Made by a program: the position numbers and the translations under genes. From JBDZVM01 sp040255675 (GTDB taxonomy: Bacteria; Actinomycetota; Actinomycetes; Acidothermales; Acidothermaceae), in assembly GCA_040255675.1 (NCBI GenBank), contig JBDZVM010000016.1, forward strand, positions 22,091 through 86,090: 64,000 nucleotides of DNA, given 5' to 3'. Positions 25,404 through 34,288 of the stretch are shown here, one piece after another. The notes under the pieces were generated by a model. It made no database searches. It was not told where the DNA came from and was given only the letters and a program-made list of their open reading frames with translations. How positions within the stretch are numbered: the first letter of the stretch is position 1; every line of letters starts with the position of its first letter.

Positions 25404-26018
25404 GTGCGCATTCTCGTGGTCGACAACTACGACAGTTTCGTGTTCAACCTGGTGCAATACCTCGGCCAACTCGACGCCACGTGCGTGGTGCGGCGCAACG
25501 ACGAGCTCGCGCCAAGCGACGCGCTCGAATTCGACGGCGTGCTGCTCAGCCCCGGCCCCGGAAAACCCGAGGACGCCGGGGTGTGCGTGCCACTGATTCG
25601 AGAGGTTGCCGGGAAGGTGCCGATCTTCGGCGTCTGCCTGGGCCACCAGGCGATCGGCGTCGCGTACGGCGCGATCGTCGAGCGGGCACCGGAGCTCTTG
25701 CACGGCAAGACCAGCGCGGTGCACCACAACGGCGACGGTGTGCTGGCCGGGTTGCCCGATCCCTTCACGGCCACCCGCTACCACTCGCTCGCCGTCGACG
25801 AAGCGAGCCTGCCCGGCTGCCTTCAGGTGACCGGTCGCACGTCGTCCGGGGTGGTGATGGCCATGCGGCACCGCGACCTCGACGTCGAGGGCGTGCAGTT
25901 TCACCCCGAGTCGGTGCTGACCGAAGGCGGCCACCGCATGCTGGCCAACTGGCTGTTGCGCTGCGGCGATAGCCAGGCGCTTGCCCGGGTCGACGCCGTC
26001 AGCAAGCCGCTCGTATAG
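25404..26018 (+). CDS. pabA: Glutamine amidotransferase subunit PabA/TrpG
   Basis: The 204-residue class I glutaminase supplies ammonia to a chorismate-using synthase, giving aminodeoxychorismate (folate) or anthranilate. GTG 25404 starts VRILVVDNYDSFVFNLVQYL. The nucleophile Cys lies in GVCLGHQAIGVAYG, and the His/Glu pair in VEGVQFHPESVLTEGG. The synthase partner is not nearby. In actinobacteria the copy between the sortase and pknB is usually annotated as pabA; discrimination from trpG is not possible from sequence alone. It converges with pknB, 6 bp between stops. Confidence 0.9.
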   Translation: MRILVVDNYDSFVFNLVQYLGQLDATCVVRRNDELAPSDALEFDGVLLSPGPGKPEDAGVCVPLIREVAGKVPIFGVCLGHQAIGVAYGAIVERAPELLHGKTSAVHHNGDGVLAGLPDPFTATRYHSLAVDEASLPGCLQVTGRTSSGVVMAMRHRDLDVEGVQFHPESVLTEGGHRMLANWLLRCGDSQALARVDAVSKPLV

Positions 26019-26024
26019 CGGTTG

Positions 26025-27743
26025 CTAGTGGCTCGGCGTTGCCGACGGGGTCGGATTACCTGACGCGATCGGGCTCGACGGCGGCGACACCGGCGGTGAT
26101 GACGACGACGGCGGCGGGCCGCTCGACACGTACAGCTCGACCGTTTTACCGATCGGGGCATTCGAGCCGTTTGGCGGCGACGTGTTGATCACGTAGTTTT
26201 CCGGCACCGTGTCGTTCGGCTGAAGGTTGACGTGCCATGAATAGCCGGCGTCTTGCAATGTCTGTTGGGCCTCGTCGAGCGGCACGTTGCGGACGTCGGG
26301 CACCTGGCCGGTGCCACTCGCTACGACGAGGTCGACCGGTGAATCGATGTCGGCCGTCTGGCCGGGCTTCGGATTTTGGTCGAGTACCGTTCCGGGCGCT
26401 TCTTGGGAATTCTGCTGCGTCGTCTTGCCGACCTTGAGGTGGTTGTTTTGCAGTTCGCGCTGCGCGTCGGCGAGCGGCTTGTTGCGAACGTCGGGAACCG
26501 GCACCTGCTGCGGACCCGTCGAGACAAAGATCGTGACCGTGGTGTTCTTCGGCTGCAGACTCTCAGCCGGTGGGTTCACGTCGTAGACGAACCCCTTCTT
26601 TTGGTCGTTGCTCGGCCCTTCTTGTGTCTTGGATTGGAAGCCAGCGGTGGTCAGCGCGTCTTTGGCCTGTTGTTCCGACATGCCGATGACCTTCGGCACG
26701 CGCGCGTTGCCGACTGTGTCGTTTGAAACCAGCAGATTGCGTAGCAACAAGCCGACGGCAACGAGAACAGCGACCGCCACGACGAAGAGCAGGATGTAGG
26801 TGAGGGTGCGTCGACCACGCGGCTGCCGACGCGTCACCTGATCCTCGACGGCGGGAGACAGCATGACGGTTCGCTCGTCGAGAACCGGTGTCGCGCGCAC
26901 CGGCATGCCCGCCAGAGCGCGATCGATGTCGTCGCGCATCTCACCCGCGCTCTGATAGCGGTTGACCGGGTTTTTCGCCATGGCCTTCAGGACGATCGCG
27001 TCGATGGCCGGACTCACGTCAGGATTGAGCCGCGACGGCGGAATGGGATCCTCACGCACATGCTGGTAGGCAACCGAAACCGCGGAGTCACCAGTGAACG
27101 GGGGCGCACCGGTGAGCAACTCGTAGAGCAGGCAGCCGGTCGAGTAGACGTCGGAGCGTGGGTCGACCGGCTCGCCGCGCGCCTGCTCAGGTGACAAGTA
27201 CTGCGCCGTGCCGATGACCGCGGCGGTTTGAGTGACTGTCGCCGTCGATTGGGCGAGCGCCCGAGCGATACCGAAATCCATCACTTTCACATCGCCGGAA
27301 CGCGTCAGCATGACGTTGCCCGGCTTGATGTCGCGGTGGATGATGCCGTTGCGGTGACTGTAATCGAGCGCTCGCAGCACGTCCGCGGTGATTTCGAGCG
27401 CGCGCGTCGGCATGATGTGCCGTTCCGTTTTCAAGACGTCGCGCAGGGTGCGGCCGTCGACGTACTCCATCACGATGTACGGCACGGAAACGCCGTCGAG
27501 CGAACTTTCGCCGGTGTCGTAGACCGCGACGATCGACGGATGGTTGAGCGACGCCGCCGACTGCGCTTCGCGCCGAAAGCGTGCCTGGAACTGCGGCTCA
27601 CGCGCAAGGTCGACGCGCAACGTCTTCACCGCGACGTCGCGGCCCAGCCGCGTGTCGCGTCCTCGAAGCACCTCGGCCATGCCGCCGTAGCCGAGCACCT
27701 CGCCCAGCTCGTAGCGGTCGCCGAGCCGCCGGGGCTCAGTCAT
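26025..27743 (-). CDS. pknB: Serine/threonine protein kinase PknB with PASTA domains
   Basis: PknB is the essential transmembrane kinase that senses peptidoglycan fragments and regulates growth and division. The 572-residue protein begins with the kinase domain: glycine loop GEVLGYGGMAEV, catalytic loop HRDIKPGNVML, DFGIARAL, and the activation loop ending in GTAQYLSPEQARGE. One TM helix follows (LTYILLFVVAVAVLVAVGLLL). Three PASTA repeats come next (RVPKVIGMSEQQAKDALT..., VPVPDVRNKPLADAQRELQ..., QVPDVRNVPLDEAQQTLQ...), and the end is a Ser/Pro-rich tail. M. tuberculosis PknB has four PASTA repeats. It is the last gene of the operon; pknA is missing here. Confidence 0.96.
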   Translation of the reverse strand: MTEPRRLGDRYELGEVLGYGGMAEVLRGRDTRLGRDVAVKTLRVDLAREPQFQARFRREAQSAASLNHPSIVAVYDTGESSLDGVSVPYIVMEYVDGRTLRDVLKTERHIMPTRALEITADVLRALDYSHRNGIIHRDIKPGNVMLTRSGDVKVMDFGIARALAQSTATVTQTAAVIGTAQYLSPEQARGEPVDPRSDVYSTGCLLYELLTGAPPFTGDSAVSVAYQHVREDPIPPSRLNPDVSPAIDAIVLKAMAKNPVNRYQSAGEMRDDIDRALAGMPVRATPVLDERTVMLSPAVEDQVTRRQPRGRRTLTYILLFVVAVAVLVAVGLLLRNLLVSNDTVGNARVPKVIGMSEQQAKDALTTAGFQSKTQEGPSNDQKKGFVYDVNPPAESLQPKNTTVTIFVSTGPQQVPVPDVRNKPLADAQRELQNNHLKVGKTTQQNSQEAPGTVLDQNPKPGQTADIDSPVDLVVASGTGQVPDVRNVPLDEAQQTLQDAGYSWHVNLQPNDTVPENYVINTSPPNGSNAPIGKTVELYVSSGPPPSSSSPPVSPPSSPIASGNPTPSATPSH

Positions 27744-27870
27744 GGTGAAGACCCTCTCCTTGGTCGCAGGTCAGCCACGGTGGCTGCGCTGGCGGCGCGA
27801 TCTGCCTCGAACGGGGCCCTGCCCGCACTCACCGTACCGGCGGACGGTGAAGCTCGTGTGCCGGACGCCG

Positions 27871-29328
27871 TCACGGCTGCTCCTTCAGCGCTTGCGCCAT
27901 GACGGCCTTGGCGATCGGCGCGGCCACCTTAGCTCCCGTCGCGTCGTTGACTCCCCCGCCGTTCTCGACCACGACGGCCACCGCGATCTTTGGCTGGGTG
28001 GCGGGAGCGAACGAGACGAACCACGCGTGCGGGGGCTTGCCGACCGCGTTTTCCGCCGTGCCGGTCTTGCCGGCCACCTTCACGCCCGGGAGTTGCGCCG
28101 TGGTGCCGGTGCCGTGATCGACGACGCTTTCCATCATCTGCGTCAGTTGCGCGGCCACCTGCGCCGAGATGGCTTGCCGGACGACGGTCGGTTTCGTGGT
28201 GTCGATGATCGCGAGATTAGGGCCGACCAGCTGCTTGACGATGTAGGGCTTCATCAAGGTTCCGCCGTTCGCGATGCACGCGCCGATCATCGCCATCTGC
28301 AGCGGGGTGGAGCGGACGTCGAATTGCCCGATCGCCGACTGGATCGTCTCGGCGTCGTCCAAGTTGCTTGGAAAGACGCTGGTGGCCGACTTCATGGGCA
28401 CATTGAACGGCGAGTTGAAGCCGAATGCCTCCGCCTGCTTGCGCAGGGCGTCTTGGCCGAGCGTTTCGCCGAGTTTGCCAAACGCGGTGTTGCACGAGAT
28501 CGTGAGTGCGTCGATCAGCGTCGTGGTTTTGCCGTCGCCGCAGGTCTCGCCGGCGAAGTTTTTGAGCGACTTCGTCGAGTTCGGATACGGCAACACCGTC
28601 GGGGCGGGAATCGTCGATTGGGGGTTGTACTGGCCACTGGTCAAAGCCGCGGCCGCCGTGACGAGCTTGAATGTCGACCCGGGCGGATAGGTCTGGTCGA
28701 GTGCGCGGTCGAGCATCGGATTGTTCGGGTCGGTTGTCAGCTTCGCCCACTCGGATTTGATGGCGGCCTCGTCGTGCGACGACAGCAGATTCGGGTCGTA
28801 CGAGGGTGACGTGACGAGCGCCAGAATCGCTCCGGTCGACGGGTCGACGGCGACGACCGCGCCCTTGCGTCCGGCGAGCTGGTCGTAAGCGATCTTTTGC
28901 AGCGTCGGGTCGATCGTCAAGATGACGCTGCCGCCTTGCGGAGTGCGGCCGGTGATGAGGTTCGTGAGCTGTCTGGCGAAAAGCCGGTCGTCGGTGCCTG
29001 CGAGAATCGAGTTCTCTTCCTGCTCGATATTCGTCGCGCCGTAGACGATCGAATAAAAACCGGTGATGGGCGCGTAAGGCAACGCGTCGGCGTACGTGCG
29101 CAGGTACTTGAGGGCGTCGTCGGTCTGCACCGAGGACGCCACGACGGAGCCCGTCGAGGTGACGATGTCGCCGCGCTTGTGGTCGTACTGCGCGTACAGC
29201 GTACGCACGTTTCCCGGCTTGTCGCGGTAATTCTTGGCGTCGGCGAACTGCACGACGTTGGCGTTGACGAGCAGCGCGACGAAAAGCACGAGGCATGCGA
29301 TCGCGACGCGCCGGATCGGCTTGTTCAT
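27871..29328 (-). CDS. pbpA: Penicillin-binding protein PbpA (class B transpeptidase)
   Basis: PbpA cross-links peptidoglycan during growth and division and is regulated by PknB in mycobacteria. The 485-residue protein starts MNKPIRRVAIACLVLFVALL (signal-anchor). The pedestal region follows, then the transpeptidase with SxxK in PPGSTFKLVTA, SxN in SCNTAFGKLG and KTGT in VAGKTGTAEN. The gap of 126 bp to pknB shows no gene. It begins 40 bp after rodA; the order rodA-pbpA-pknB in reading direction is typical. Confidence 0.95.
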   Translation of the reverse strand: MNKPIRRVAIACLVLFVALLVNANVVQFADAKNYRDKPGNVRTLYAQYDHKRGDIVTSTGSVVASSVQTDDALKYLRTYADALPYAPITGFYSIVYGATNIEQEENSILAGTDDRLFARQLTNLITGRTPQGGSVILTIDPTLQKIAYDQLAGRKGAVVAVDPSTGAILALVTSPSYDPNLLSSHDEAAIKSEWAKLTTDPNNPMLDRALDQTYPPGSTFKLVTAAAALTSGQYNPQSTIPAPTVLPYPNSTKSLKNFAGETCGDGKTTTLIDALTISCNTAFGKLGETLGQDALRKQAEAFGFNSPFNVPMKSATSVFPSNLDDAETIQSAIGQFDVRSTPLQMAMIGACIANGGTLMKPYIVKQLVGPNLAIIDTTKPTVVRQAISAQVAAQLTQMMESVVDHGTGTTAQLPGVKVAGKTGTAENAVGKPPHAWFVSFAPATQPKIAVAVVVENGGGVNDATGAKVAAPIAKAVMAQALKEQP

Positions 29329-29368
29329 AGCGCGATCTCCGAAGCGAAGCAGAGGAGTTCGGGGAGTG

Positions 29369-30787
29369 TCACCTTGAGATCACCTGGGTCATCGCGTCGT
29401 CGGCGCGCGGAGTCGGCGGTGGGGCCGGACGTCGTGCGGAGTCGCTGATGCGCAAGAGAAGAGCGATGAGTGCCCAGTTCGACACAAGTGAGGAGCCGCC
29501 GTAGGAGAGGAACGGCGTCGTGATGCCGGTGAGCGGGATCAGCCGCATGACCCCGCCGACGACGACGAAGACCTGGACGGCGAGGCACACCGAAAGACCG
29601 GCGGCGAGGAGCTTGCCGAACGAGTCGCGCACCGACAAGGACGCGCGTAGGCCTCGAGTCACGATGATGACGTAGACAAGCAGGATCGCCATGAGTCCGG
29701 TGAGCCCGAGTTCTTCACCGATCGCGGCCACGATGAAGTCGCTTTTTGCGAATGGAACGAGGTCGGGTCGGCCGTTGCCGAGCCCGGTGCCGAGCATGCC
29801 GCCCGACGAGAATCCGAACAATCCCTGGATGAGCTGGTATCCCGAGTGCTGTGGGTCGCTGAACGGGTGCAGCCAAATCTCGAACCGTTCGCGCACGTGC
29901 GCGAACAAGTGGTAGGCGACGAACGTGCCGCCGCAAAAAAGTAGCAGGCCGATCAGCAGCCAGGAGAGGCGTTCAGTCGCGATGTAGAGCATCACGATGA
30001 AGAAACCGAAGAACAGCAGTGACATGCCGAGGTCGCGGCCCCGCACGAGCAGGCCGATGCTGACCAGCCAGGCGAGCAGCACCGGCCCGAGGTCGCGCCC
30101 TCGCGGCAGGTCGACGCCGAGGAACCGATGGCTGGCGAGCGCCAAGGCGTCGCGTTTCGCGACCAAGAAGCCGGCGACGAAGATGACCAGCAGGATCTTG
30201 CCGAATTCGCCTGGCTGTATGGAGAAACCGGCGAACTTGATCCAGTTGCGCGCGCCATTCACTTCGCTGAAACGGGCCGGGAGAATCGACGGAATCGCCA
30301 AAAGCACAAGGCCGACGAGCATGGCCGTGTAGGTGTAGCGCTGCAGGCGCCGATGATCGCGCACGACAACCAGTACGGCGATGAACGCGACGATACCGAT
30401 CGCACTCCACGCCAACTGCAGCGTCGCGTCGGAGCGGTCGGCTTTCGGTGCCGCCAGATCGAGGCGGTGGATAAGCACGAGTCCGATGCCGTTGAGAAGA
30501 GCGCAACACGGCAACAACAGCGGGTCGGCGTAGGACGCGAATCGTCGAACCGCGAGATGCGCAACCAAAAGGAGAGCGCCAAGCCCAAGCCCGTACGTCA
30601 ACGTGTCGGGTGGGACGTGGTGCTTGCGAGTCAAGCCGACGTCGGCGTAGGCGGCTAGGGCGATCAGCACGGCGAAAACGAGCATGGCGAGCTCGACCCC
30701 GCGGCGCGTGCGCGGCCGGCGTGGTTTCATGGCGCGCACGAGGCCTGTCGCGGTGGTCGTGCTTGCCGAGGGAGTTGCGGCGGTCAT
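29369..30787 (-). CDS. rodA: FtsW/RodA/SpoVE family peptidoglycan glycosyltransferase
   Basis: SEDS proteins polymerise lipid II glycan strands with a partner class B PBP, here PbpA encoded downstream. The 472-residue protein has about ten TM helices after a 35-residue Arg-rich N-terminus. Recognisable family segments are NGARNWIKFAGFSIQPGEFGKILL, containing the catalytic-type loop, RPDLVPFAKSDFIVAAIGEELGL, and the C-terminal ITTPFLSYGGSSLVSNWALIA motif. The ATG start overlaps the pstP stop (ATGA, 30784-30787), and the pbpA start is 40 bp after its stop. Confidence 0.95.
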   Translation of the reverse strand: MTAATPSASTTTATGLVRAMKPRRPRTRRGVELAMLVFAVLIALAAYADVGLTRKHHVPPDTLTYGLGLGALLLVAHLAVRRFASYADPLLLPCCALLNGIGLVLIHRLDLAAPKADRSDATLQLAWSAIGIVAFIAVLVVVRDHRRLQRYTYTAMLVGLVLLAIPSILPARFSEVNGARNWIKFAGFSIQPGEFGKILLVIFVAGFLVAKRDALALASHRFLGVDLPRGRDLGPVLLAWLVSIGLLVRGRDLGMSLLFFGFFIVMLYIATERLSWLLIGLLLFCGGTFVAYHLFAHVRERFEIWLHPFSDPQHSGYQLIQGLFGFSSGGMLGTGLGNGRPDLVPFAKSDFIVAAIGEELGLTGLMAILLVYVIIVTRGLRASLSVRDSFGKLLAAGLSVCLAVQVFVVVGGVMRLIPLTGITTPFLSYGGSSLVSNWALIALLLRISDSARRPAPPPTPRADDAMTQVISR

Positions 30788-32064
30788 GGCGAAACCGCCT
30801 GTGGTGACGCCTCAGGTGTCGATGTGGTTACCCCGGGCGCGGAAGGCGGCGCGGGCGATTGCTCGGGGGACGATTCCGGCGACGAGGCCGCACGCAGACT
30901 GTCGACGATGCGCTGCGCTTGCGCGCGACTGTGCGCGGTGACGGCGTCCTTCACTCTGCTTTGCTCGAACGGCGGCAACGAGTCGACCGGGATGTTCGTA
31001 TTTTCGATCGGCGACGAAAAGTCGATGCCGAGCACGCTGCCGTTGATTCCGCGGTAAATAACCACGTTTTGCCCGTCGGTGCCGACGTAGTACTGGTGTT
31101 GCGAGTACCACCAGGTGCCCCCGAGGAGCGCTCCCGCGACCACGATGAGCAGGACGACGACGAGCAGCGGCCCTCGCCAGCGACGCCGGGGCGTGTCGTC
31201 GTCGGTGTGGTGTCGGGTGGGCGCGCGCCGGTGGCCGCGCAAGGCGGCGGCTCTGCCGGCGGCTGTGTCGGGCTCGTGCAATCGCGCGTCGTGGCCGTCG
31301 GCGACCGAGCCGCCGATGACCGGCTCGATCGACGAGGCATGCGCGGCGTCGACGATGTCGCAGACGATGCAGGTGACGTTGTCAGGGGCGCCGCCTCTGA
31401 GGGCCAGATCGACCAGGGCGTCGACGGCGGCCTGCGGGTCGGCTGCTTTCAGCGTGTCGCGAATGGTGTCTTTGCTGACGAGACCGGACAACCCGTCGCT
31501 ACAGAGCAAATACCGGTCGCCTTCGCGCGCGTCGCGAATAGACAAGTCCGCTTCGTCGTCCGGACGCCCGTTCAAAACCCGCAAAATAATCGAACGCTGC
31601 GGATGATTCGGGATGTCGGCTTCGTCGAGTTGACCGGCGTCGACGTAGCGCTGCACGAGCGTGTGGTCGTCGGTTATTTGGGTGAGTTCGCCGTCGCGCA
31701 ACAAATAGGCACGTGAGTCGCCGATGTGCGCGAGACCCAGTCGATTTCCGCCGCCCCACAGCAGCGCGGTCAATGTGGTGCCCATGCCGTCGAGTTCTTC
31801 GTCGGCGTCCATCATTTGCCGAAGCTGGTCGTTGGCTTGCCTGATCGCGTGCGCGAGCGCACCGAGAAGGTCGGACGGCGGCTCGTCGTCGTCGAGCGGC
31901 GCCAACGTCGCGATGGTGACCGCACTCGCGACGTCGCCCGCCGCGTGACCGCCCATGCCGTCGGCGACGGCGAGCAACCGGGGGCCCGCGTAGACGGCGT
32001 CCTCGTTGTTGGTGCGGATGAGGCCGACGTCGGAACGCGCCGCGTAGCGCAAGACGAGACTCAC
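30784..32064 (-). CDS. pstP: PP2C-type Ser/Thr phosphatase PstP
   Basis: PstP dephosphorylates PknB and its substrates. GTG 32064, overlapping the fhaB stop as GTGA, gives 426 residues starting VSLVLRYAARSDVGLIRTNNED. Metal-binding motifs of PPM phosphatases are present: ADGMGGHAAGDVAS, MGTTLTALL, GDSRAYLLRDG, CSDGLSGLV and GGAPDNVT. A TM helix (LLVVVLLIVVAGALLGGTWWY) follows at about 300-320 and then an extracellular domain of about 90 residues with a Ser/Pro-rich tail. Confidence 0.95.
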   Translation of the reverse strand: MSLVLRYAARSDVGLIRTNNEDAVYAGPRLLAVADGMGGHAAGDVASAVTIATLAPLDDDEPPSDLLGALAHAIRQANDQLRQMMDADEELDGMGTTLTALLWGGGNRLGLAHIGDSRAYLLRDGELTQITDDHTLVQRYVDAGQLDEADIPNHPQRSIILRVLNGRPDDEADLSIRDAREGDRYLLCSDGLSGLVSKDTIRDTLKAADPQAAVDALVDLALRGGAPDNVTCIVCDIVDAAHASSIEPVIGGSVADGHDARLHEPDTAAGRAAALRGHRRAPTRHHTDDDTPRRRWRGPLLVVVLLIVVAGALLGGTWWYSQHQYYVGTDGQNVVIYRGINGSVLGIDFSSPIENTNIPVDSLPPFEQSRVKDAVTAHSRAQAQRIVDSLRAASSPESSPEQSPAPPSAPGVTTSTPEASPQAVSP

Positions 32065-32522
32065 CGGCGCAACTCCAGCACTGTTTTGCCGATGCGGATC
32101 GGTATGCGCTGACCAACGGGCGTCGGTTGCGTGACTTTCGAACGGTCGACGAATGTGCCGTTGGTGGAGCCTAGGTCTTCGACGTACCACTCGCCACCGC
32201 GGGAGAAAAGCCTCGCGTGGCGGGTAGAGGCGTAGTCGTCAGTGAGCACGAGAGTCGAGTCGTTCGCTCGCCCGATCGTGACCGGAGTGTCGCCGAGGTT
32301 GATGCTTGTGCCCGCAAGCGATCCTTGGACGACGACCAGCTTGCGTGGCGCCTTTCTCGAACTCGCGGGCTTTTTCGCCGGCTTCTTCGGCTGCGGTCGC
32401 GCCACGCGCGGTTGCGTGACGCCGAACAGGTCGGATCGTACGATGCCGAATGCCACGATCACGAAAATCCACAGCAGAGCCAAGAATCCCGCTCGCAGCA
32501 GGAAGAGGGAGAGCTCCGACAT
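32061..32522 (-). CDS. fhaB: FHA domain protein FhaB (FipA-type)
   Basis: FHA domains bind phosphothreonine; FhaB/FipA links PknB signalling to FtsZ and division. ATG 32522 gives 153 residues: an N-terminal TM helix (LFLLRAGFLALLWIFVIVAFGIV), a Lys/Pro-rich linker, then the FHA fold with VTIGRANDSTLVL, DDYASTRHARLF (Arg and Ser/His signature) and DLGSTNGTFVD. The open frame extends 10 codons further upstream. It overlaps pstP by 4 bp and lies 10 bp from fhaA. Confidence 0.95.
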   Translation of the reverse strand: MSELSLFLLRAGFLALLWIFVIVAFGIVRSDLFGVTQPRVARPQPKKPAKKPASSRKAPRKLVVVQGSLAGTSINLGDTPVTIGRANDSTLVLTDDYASTRHARLFSRGGEWYVEDLGSTNGTFVDRSKVTQPTPVGQRIPIRIGKTVLELRR

Positions 32523-32532
32523 TTGCGCCCGC

Positions 32533-33327
32533 TCAGCCTCGACCGGGCTCATGGAAGACGAGGACCGTTTCGCCGAGGCGCACCTCGTCGCCGTCCGCCA
32601 ACTCCGCCGTGCTGACGCGCGCGCCGTTGACGATCGTGCCGTTCGTCGAGCCCAGGTCGTTGACCGTGGCCGTGCCGTCGCTCACCCTGATTTCGGCGTG
32701 GCGGCGCGACACCGCGTGATCGGCGAGCCGGACGTCGGCCTCCGCGCCGCGGCCGATCACCGTGATCGGTCCCCTCAACTCGATGTCGTAGCTCGCCGCT
32801 TTGCTCTCGCGGACTGTGACCCGGCCGTAGGCGCGGGCAGCGGCTGCCATCGCCGTGGTGGCGACCGCTTCGCGCGGAACCGTGACGCCCGGTTCGGCCT
32901 CGGCCGGCTCGGCGTGGCGTGGTTCAGGCCGGACGGCGAGCGGGCCGACCTCGGGACCGGCTACGACCTCGCTTCGGATGTGGAAAACGCCGGTGTCGAG
33001 GCCGGCGGTGTGGTGCAGCTCGACCTTTACTGGGCCGACGAACGTGTAACGCTGATCCTCAGCGTGCTCGCGGACCATCGCGGCCAGCTCGTCAGTGAGC
33101 GGCTTCTCGTAGGGCGCCAAGCGGTCGTAGTCGTGGTTGCCAAGATCGACGAAGAAGCGATTAGGCACCAAGGTGCGCTCGCGGCCCACGACCGCCGCCT
33201 CGTCGTCGAGCCTGCGCTGGAGCGCGGCGGCCACCTCGACGGGCTGCACCTCCGATTTGAACGCGCGCGCGAACAGGCCCTCGACCATGCCGCTGAGCCG
33301 TCGCTCGAGGCGTTGCAGCGCGCTCAC
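32533..33327 (-). CDS. fhaA: FHA domain protein FhaA with DUF3662
   Basis: The 264-residue protein has an N-terminal DUF3662 domain (about 1-125: LFARAFKSEVQPVEVAAALQ..., VPNRFFVDLG) and a C-terminal FHA domain from about 185 (ITVIGRGAEADVRLADHAVSRRHAEI, DLGSTNGTIVNG). In mycobacteria FhaA binds the MviN/MurJ pseudokinase domain and PknB substrates to regulate peptidoglycan synthesis. GTG 33327 follows GGAGG on the minus strand. It is the first gene of the operon; its promoter should lie in 33328-33515, near an 11-bp tandem repeat. Confidence 0.95.
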   Translation of the reverse strand: MSALQRLERRLSGMVEGLFARAFKSEVQPVEVAAALQRRLDDEAAVVGRERTLVPNRFFVDLGNHDYDRLAPYEKPLTDELAAMVREHAEDQRYTFVGPVKVELHHTAGLDTGVFHIRSEVVAGPEVGPLAVRPEPRHAEPAEAEPGVTVPREAVATTAMAAAARAYGRVTVRESKAASYDIELRGPITVIGRGAEADVRLADHAVSRRHAEIRVSDGTATVNDLGSTNGTIVNGARVSTAELADGDEVRLGETVLVFHEPGRG

Positions 33328-33369
33328 GGAACCTCCTCTCGCCTGCGTCGCCCCGCGAGTCGTGCGGAC

Positions 33370-33413
33370 GCTGCCGGGTTGCTGCCGGGTTGCTGCCGGG
33401 TTGCCGCCGGGTC
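33370..33413. repeat. 11-bp tandem repeat upstream of fhaA
   Basis: Three exact copies of GCTGCCGGGTT (33370-33402) and a fourth imperfect copy GCCGCCGGGTC (33403-33413) lie in the short gap between fhaA and tRNA-Leu, where the fhaA operon promoter must be. The array may vary in copy number between strains; any regulatory role is inference. Confidence 0.85.
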
Positions 33414-33515
33414 AATGCCGGACGGCGTCCGCGCCCTACCCGGTGATGCTACAGAGGGAGGCCGCGGTCGGTAGGAACGCGCGGCCCAGCGTCCTGGTAC
33501 GCTTGCCGCTCCACT

Positions 33516-33598
33516 GGGCGAGTGGCGGAATGGCAGACGCGCACGGTTCAGGTCCGTGTGTCCGTGAGGACGTGGGGGTTCAACTCCCCCCTCGCCCA
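33516..33598 (+). tRNA. tRNA-Leu (anticodon CAG)
   Basis: The acceptor GGGCGAG (33516-33522) pairs with CTCGCCC (33591-33597). Anticodon stem CACGG/CCGTG encloses TTCAGGT, with anticodon CAG at 33549-33551. A long variable arm and a T-arm with GGTTCAACTCC complete the type II structure. tRNA genes with such 3' ends are standard integration sites, and an integrase remnant lies 100 bp downstream. Confidence 0.97.
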
Positions 33599-33660
33599 CT
33601 CCTTGCATACCGCGACTGACCTGCGGGTTCTGTCGAATCGGGCTCTTAACGTCGCCTCCA

Positions 33661-33679
33661 TGGCATCAACGTGGCATCA
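33661..33679. repeat. Paired TGGCATCA direct repeats (possible integrase arm sites)
   Basis: TGGCATCA occurs at 33661-33668 and 33672-33679, exactly 11 bp apart, between tRNA-Leu and the integrase fragment. Short repeated octamers one helical turn apart next to an integrase gene and a tRNA resemble arm-type binding sites of tyrosine integrases. This is an inference; no experiment or search supports it. Confidence 0.5.
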
Positions 33680-33700
33680 GTTGATCTGGGGAGCCGTTTG

Positions 33701-33991
33701 ATGGCAACCCTCGTGGCGCGTTGGCGCACAGACGGAAGCGTCGCTCACCGGGTGCAGTGGCGGCTGGTTGGCACGGGTCCGTGGCAGTCCGAGACCTTCG
33801 ACGACAAGCGAGCCGCGGCGAAGTTCCAGACCCAGGTCGAGGCGCATGGGACGCCGTCGCCAATTTGCCCTTACCTTCCCGCTGGCATCGAGTCCGAGCA
33901 CCGTCGAGTCGCCCGTGCAGGCGCAGTTCTGCATGGGGCAAGTCTGTTTGCAGTCGCACGCCATGTCACCGTATGGGCATTTCGAGTTTGA
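33701..33991 (+). pseudogene. Truncated tyrosine-recombinase (integrase) N-terminus
   Basis: From ATG 33701 the reading frame begins MATLVARWRTDGSVAHRVQW, then WQSETFDDKRAAAKFQTQVEAHG. This matches the N-terminal arm-binding region of actinobacterial phage/ICE integrases (basic start, aromatic strands, the TFDD...A...F...VEAHG pattern). After about residue 55 the similarity stops and the frame ends at 96 residues, with no catalytic domain (no R...HxxR...Y) downstream. It points away from tRNA-Leu, the normal orientation for an element integrated there. It is a remnant. Confidence 0.65.
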
Positions 33992-34288
33992 GACATGATC
34001 ATGTTCGGCCGTTCGGCGCTAAAGCGCAGGCCAGAGCACCGCTTGGTGACAGTGCCCGACCGTTTTGCCCTGGTCCATACGGTATGTGCTGAACCTTAAA
34101 GGGCTTGGCCGCGCGAAGCGTCGGCGTGAACACGCCCTCTGCCGACCGCGGCCCTCAGATGCGAAGGCGCAGCCCGCCGAGTTCGACGGGTGCGGGAAGT
34201 TGTTTTGCAGCCTGAGCGAGTCAGTGCGCCTGTAGGGCCGCTGCAACGGAGAAGTGGCACCGGTGCGTCACGCAACCGCATTTGCTGC
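33992..34288. other. Gene-poor remnant sequence
   Basis: This 297-bp stretch between the integrase fragment and the DUF262 gene contains no frame with recognisable similarity. It is less GC-rich in places (for example around 34075-34100) and probably represents decayed mobile DNA. Confidence 0.4.
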
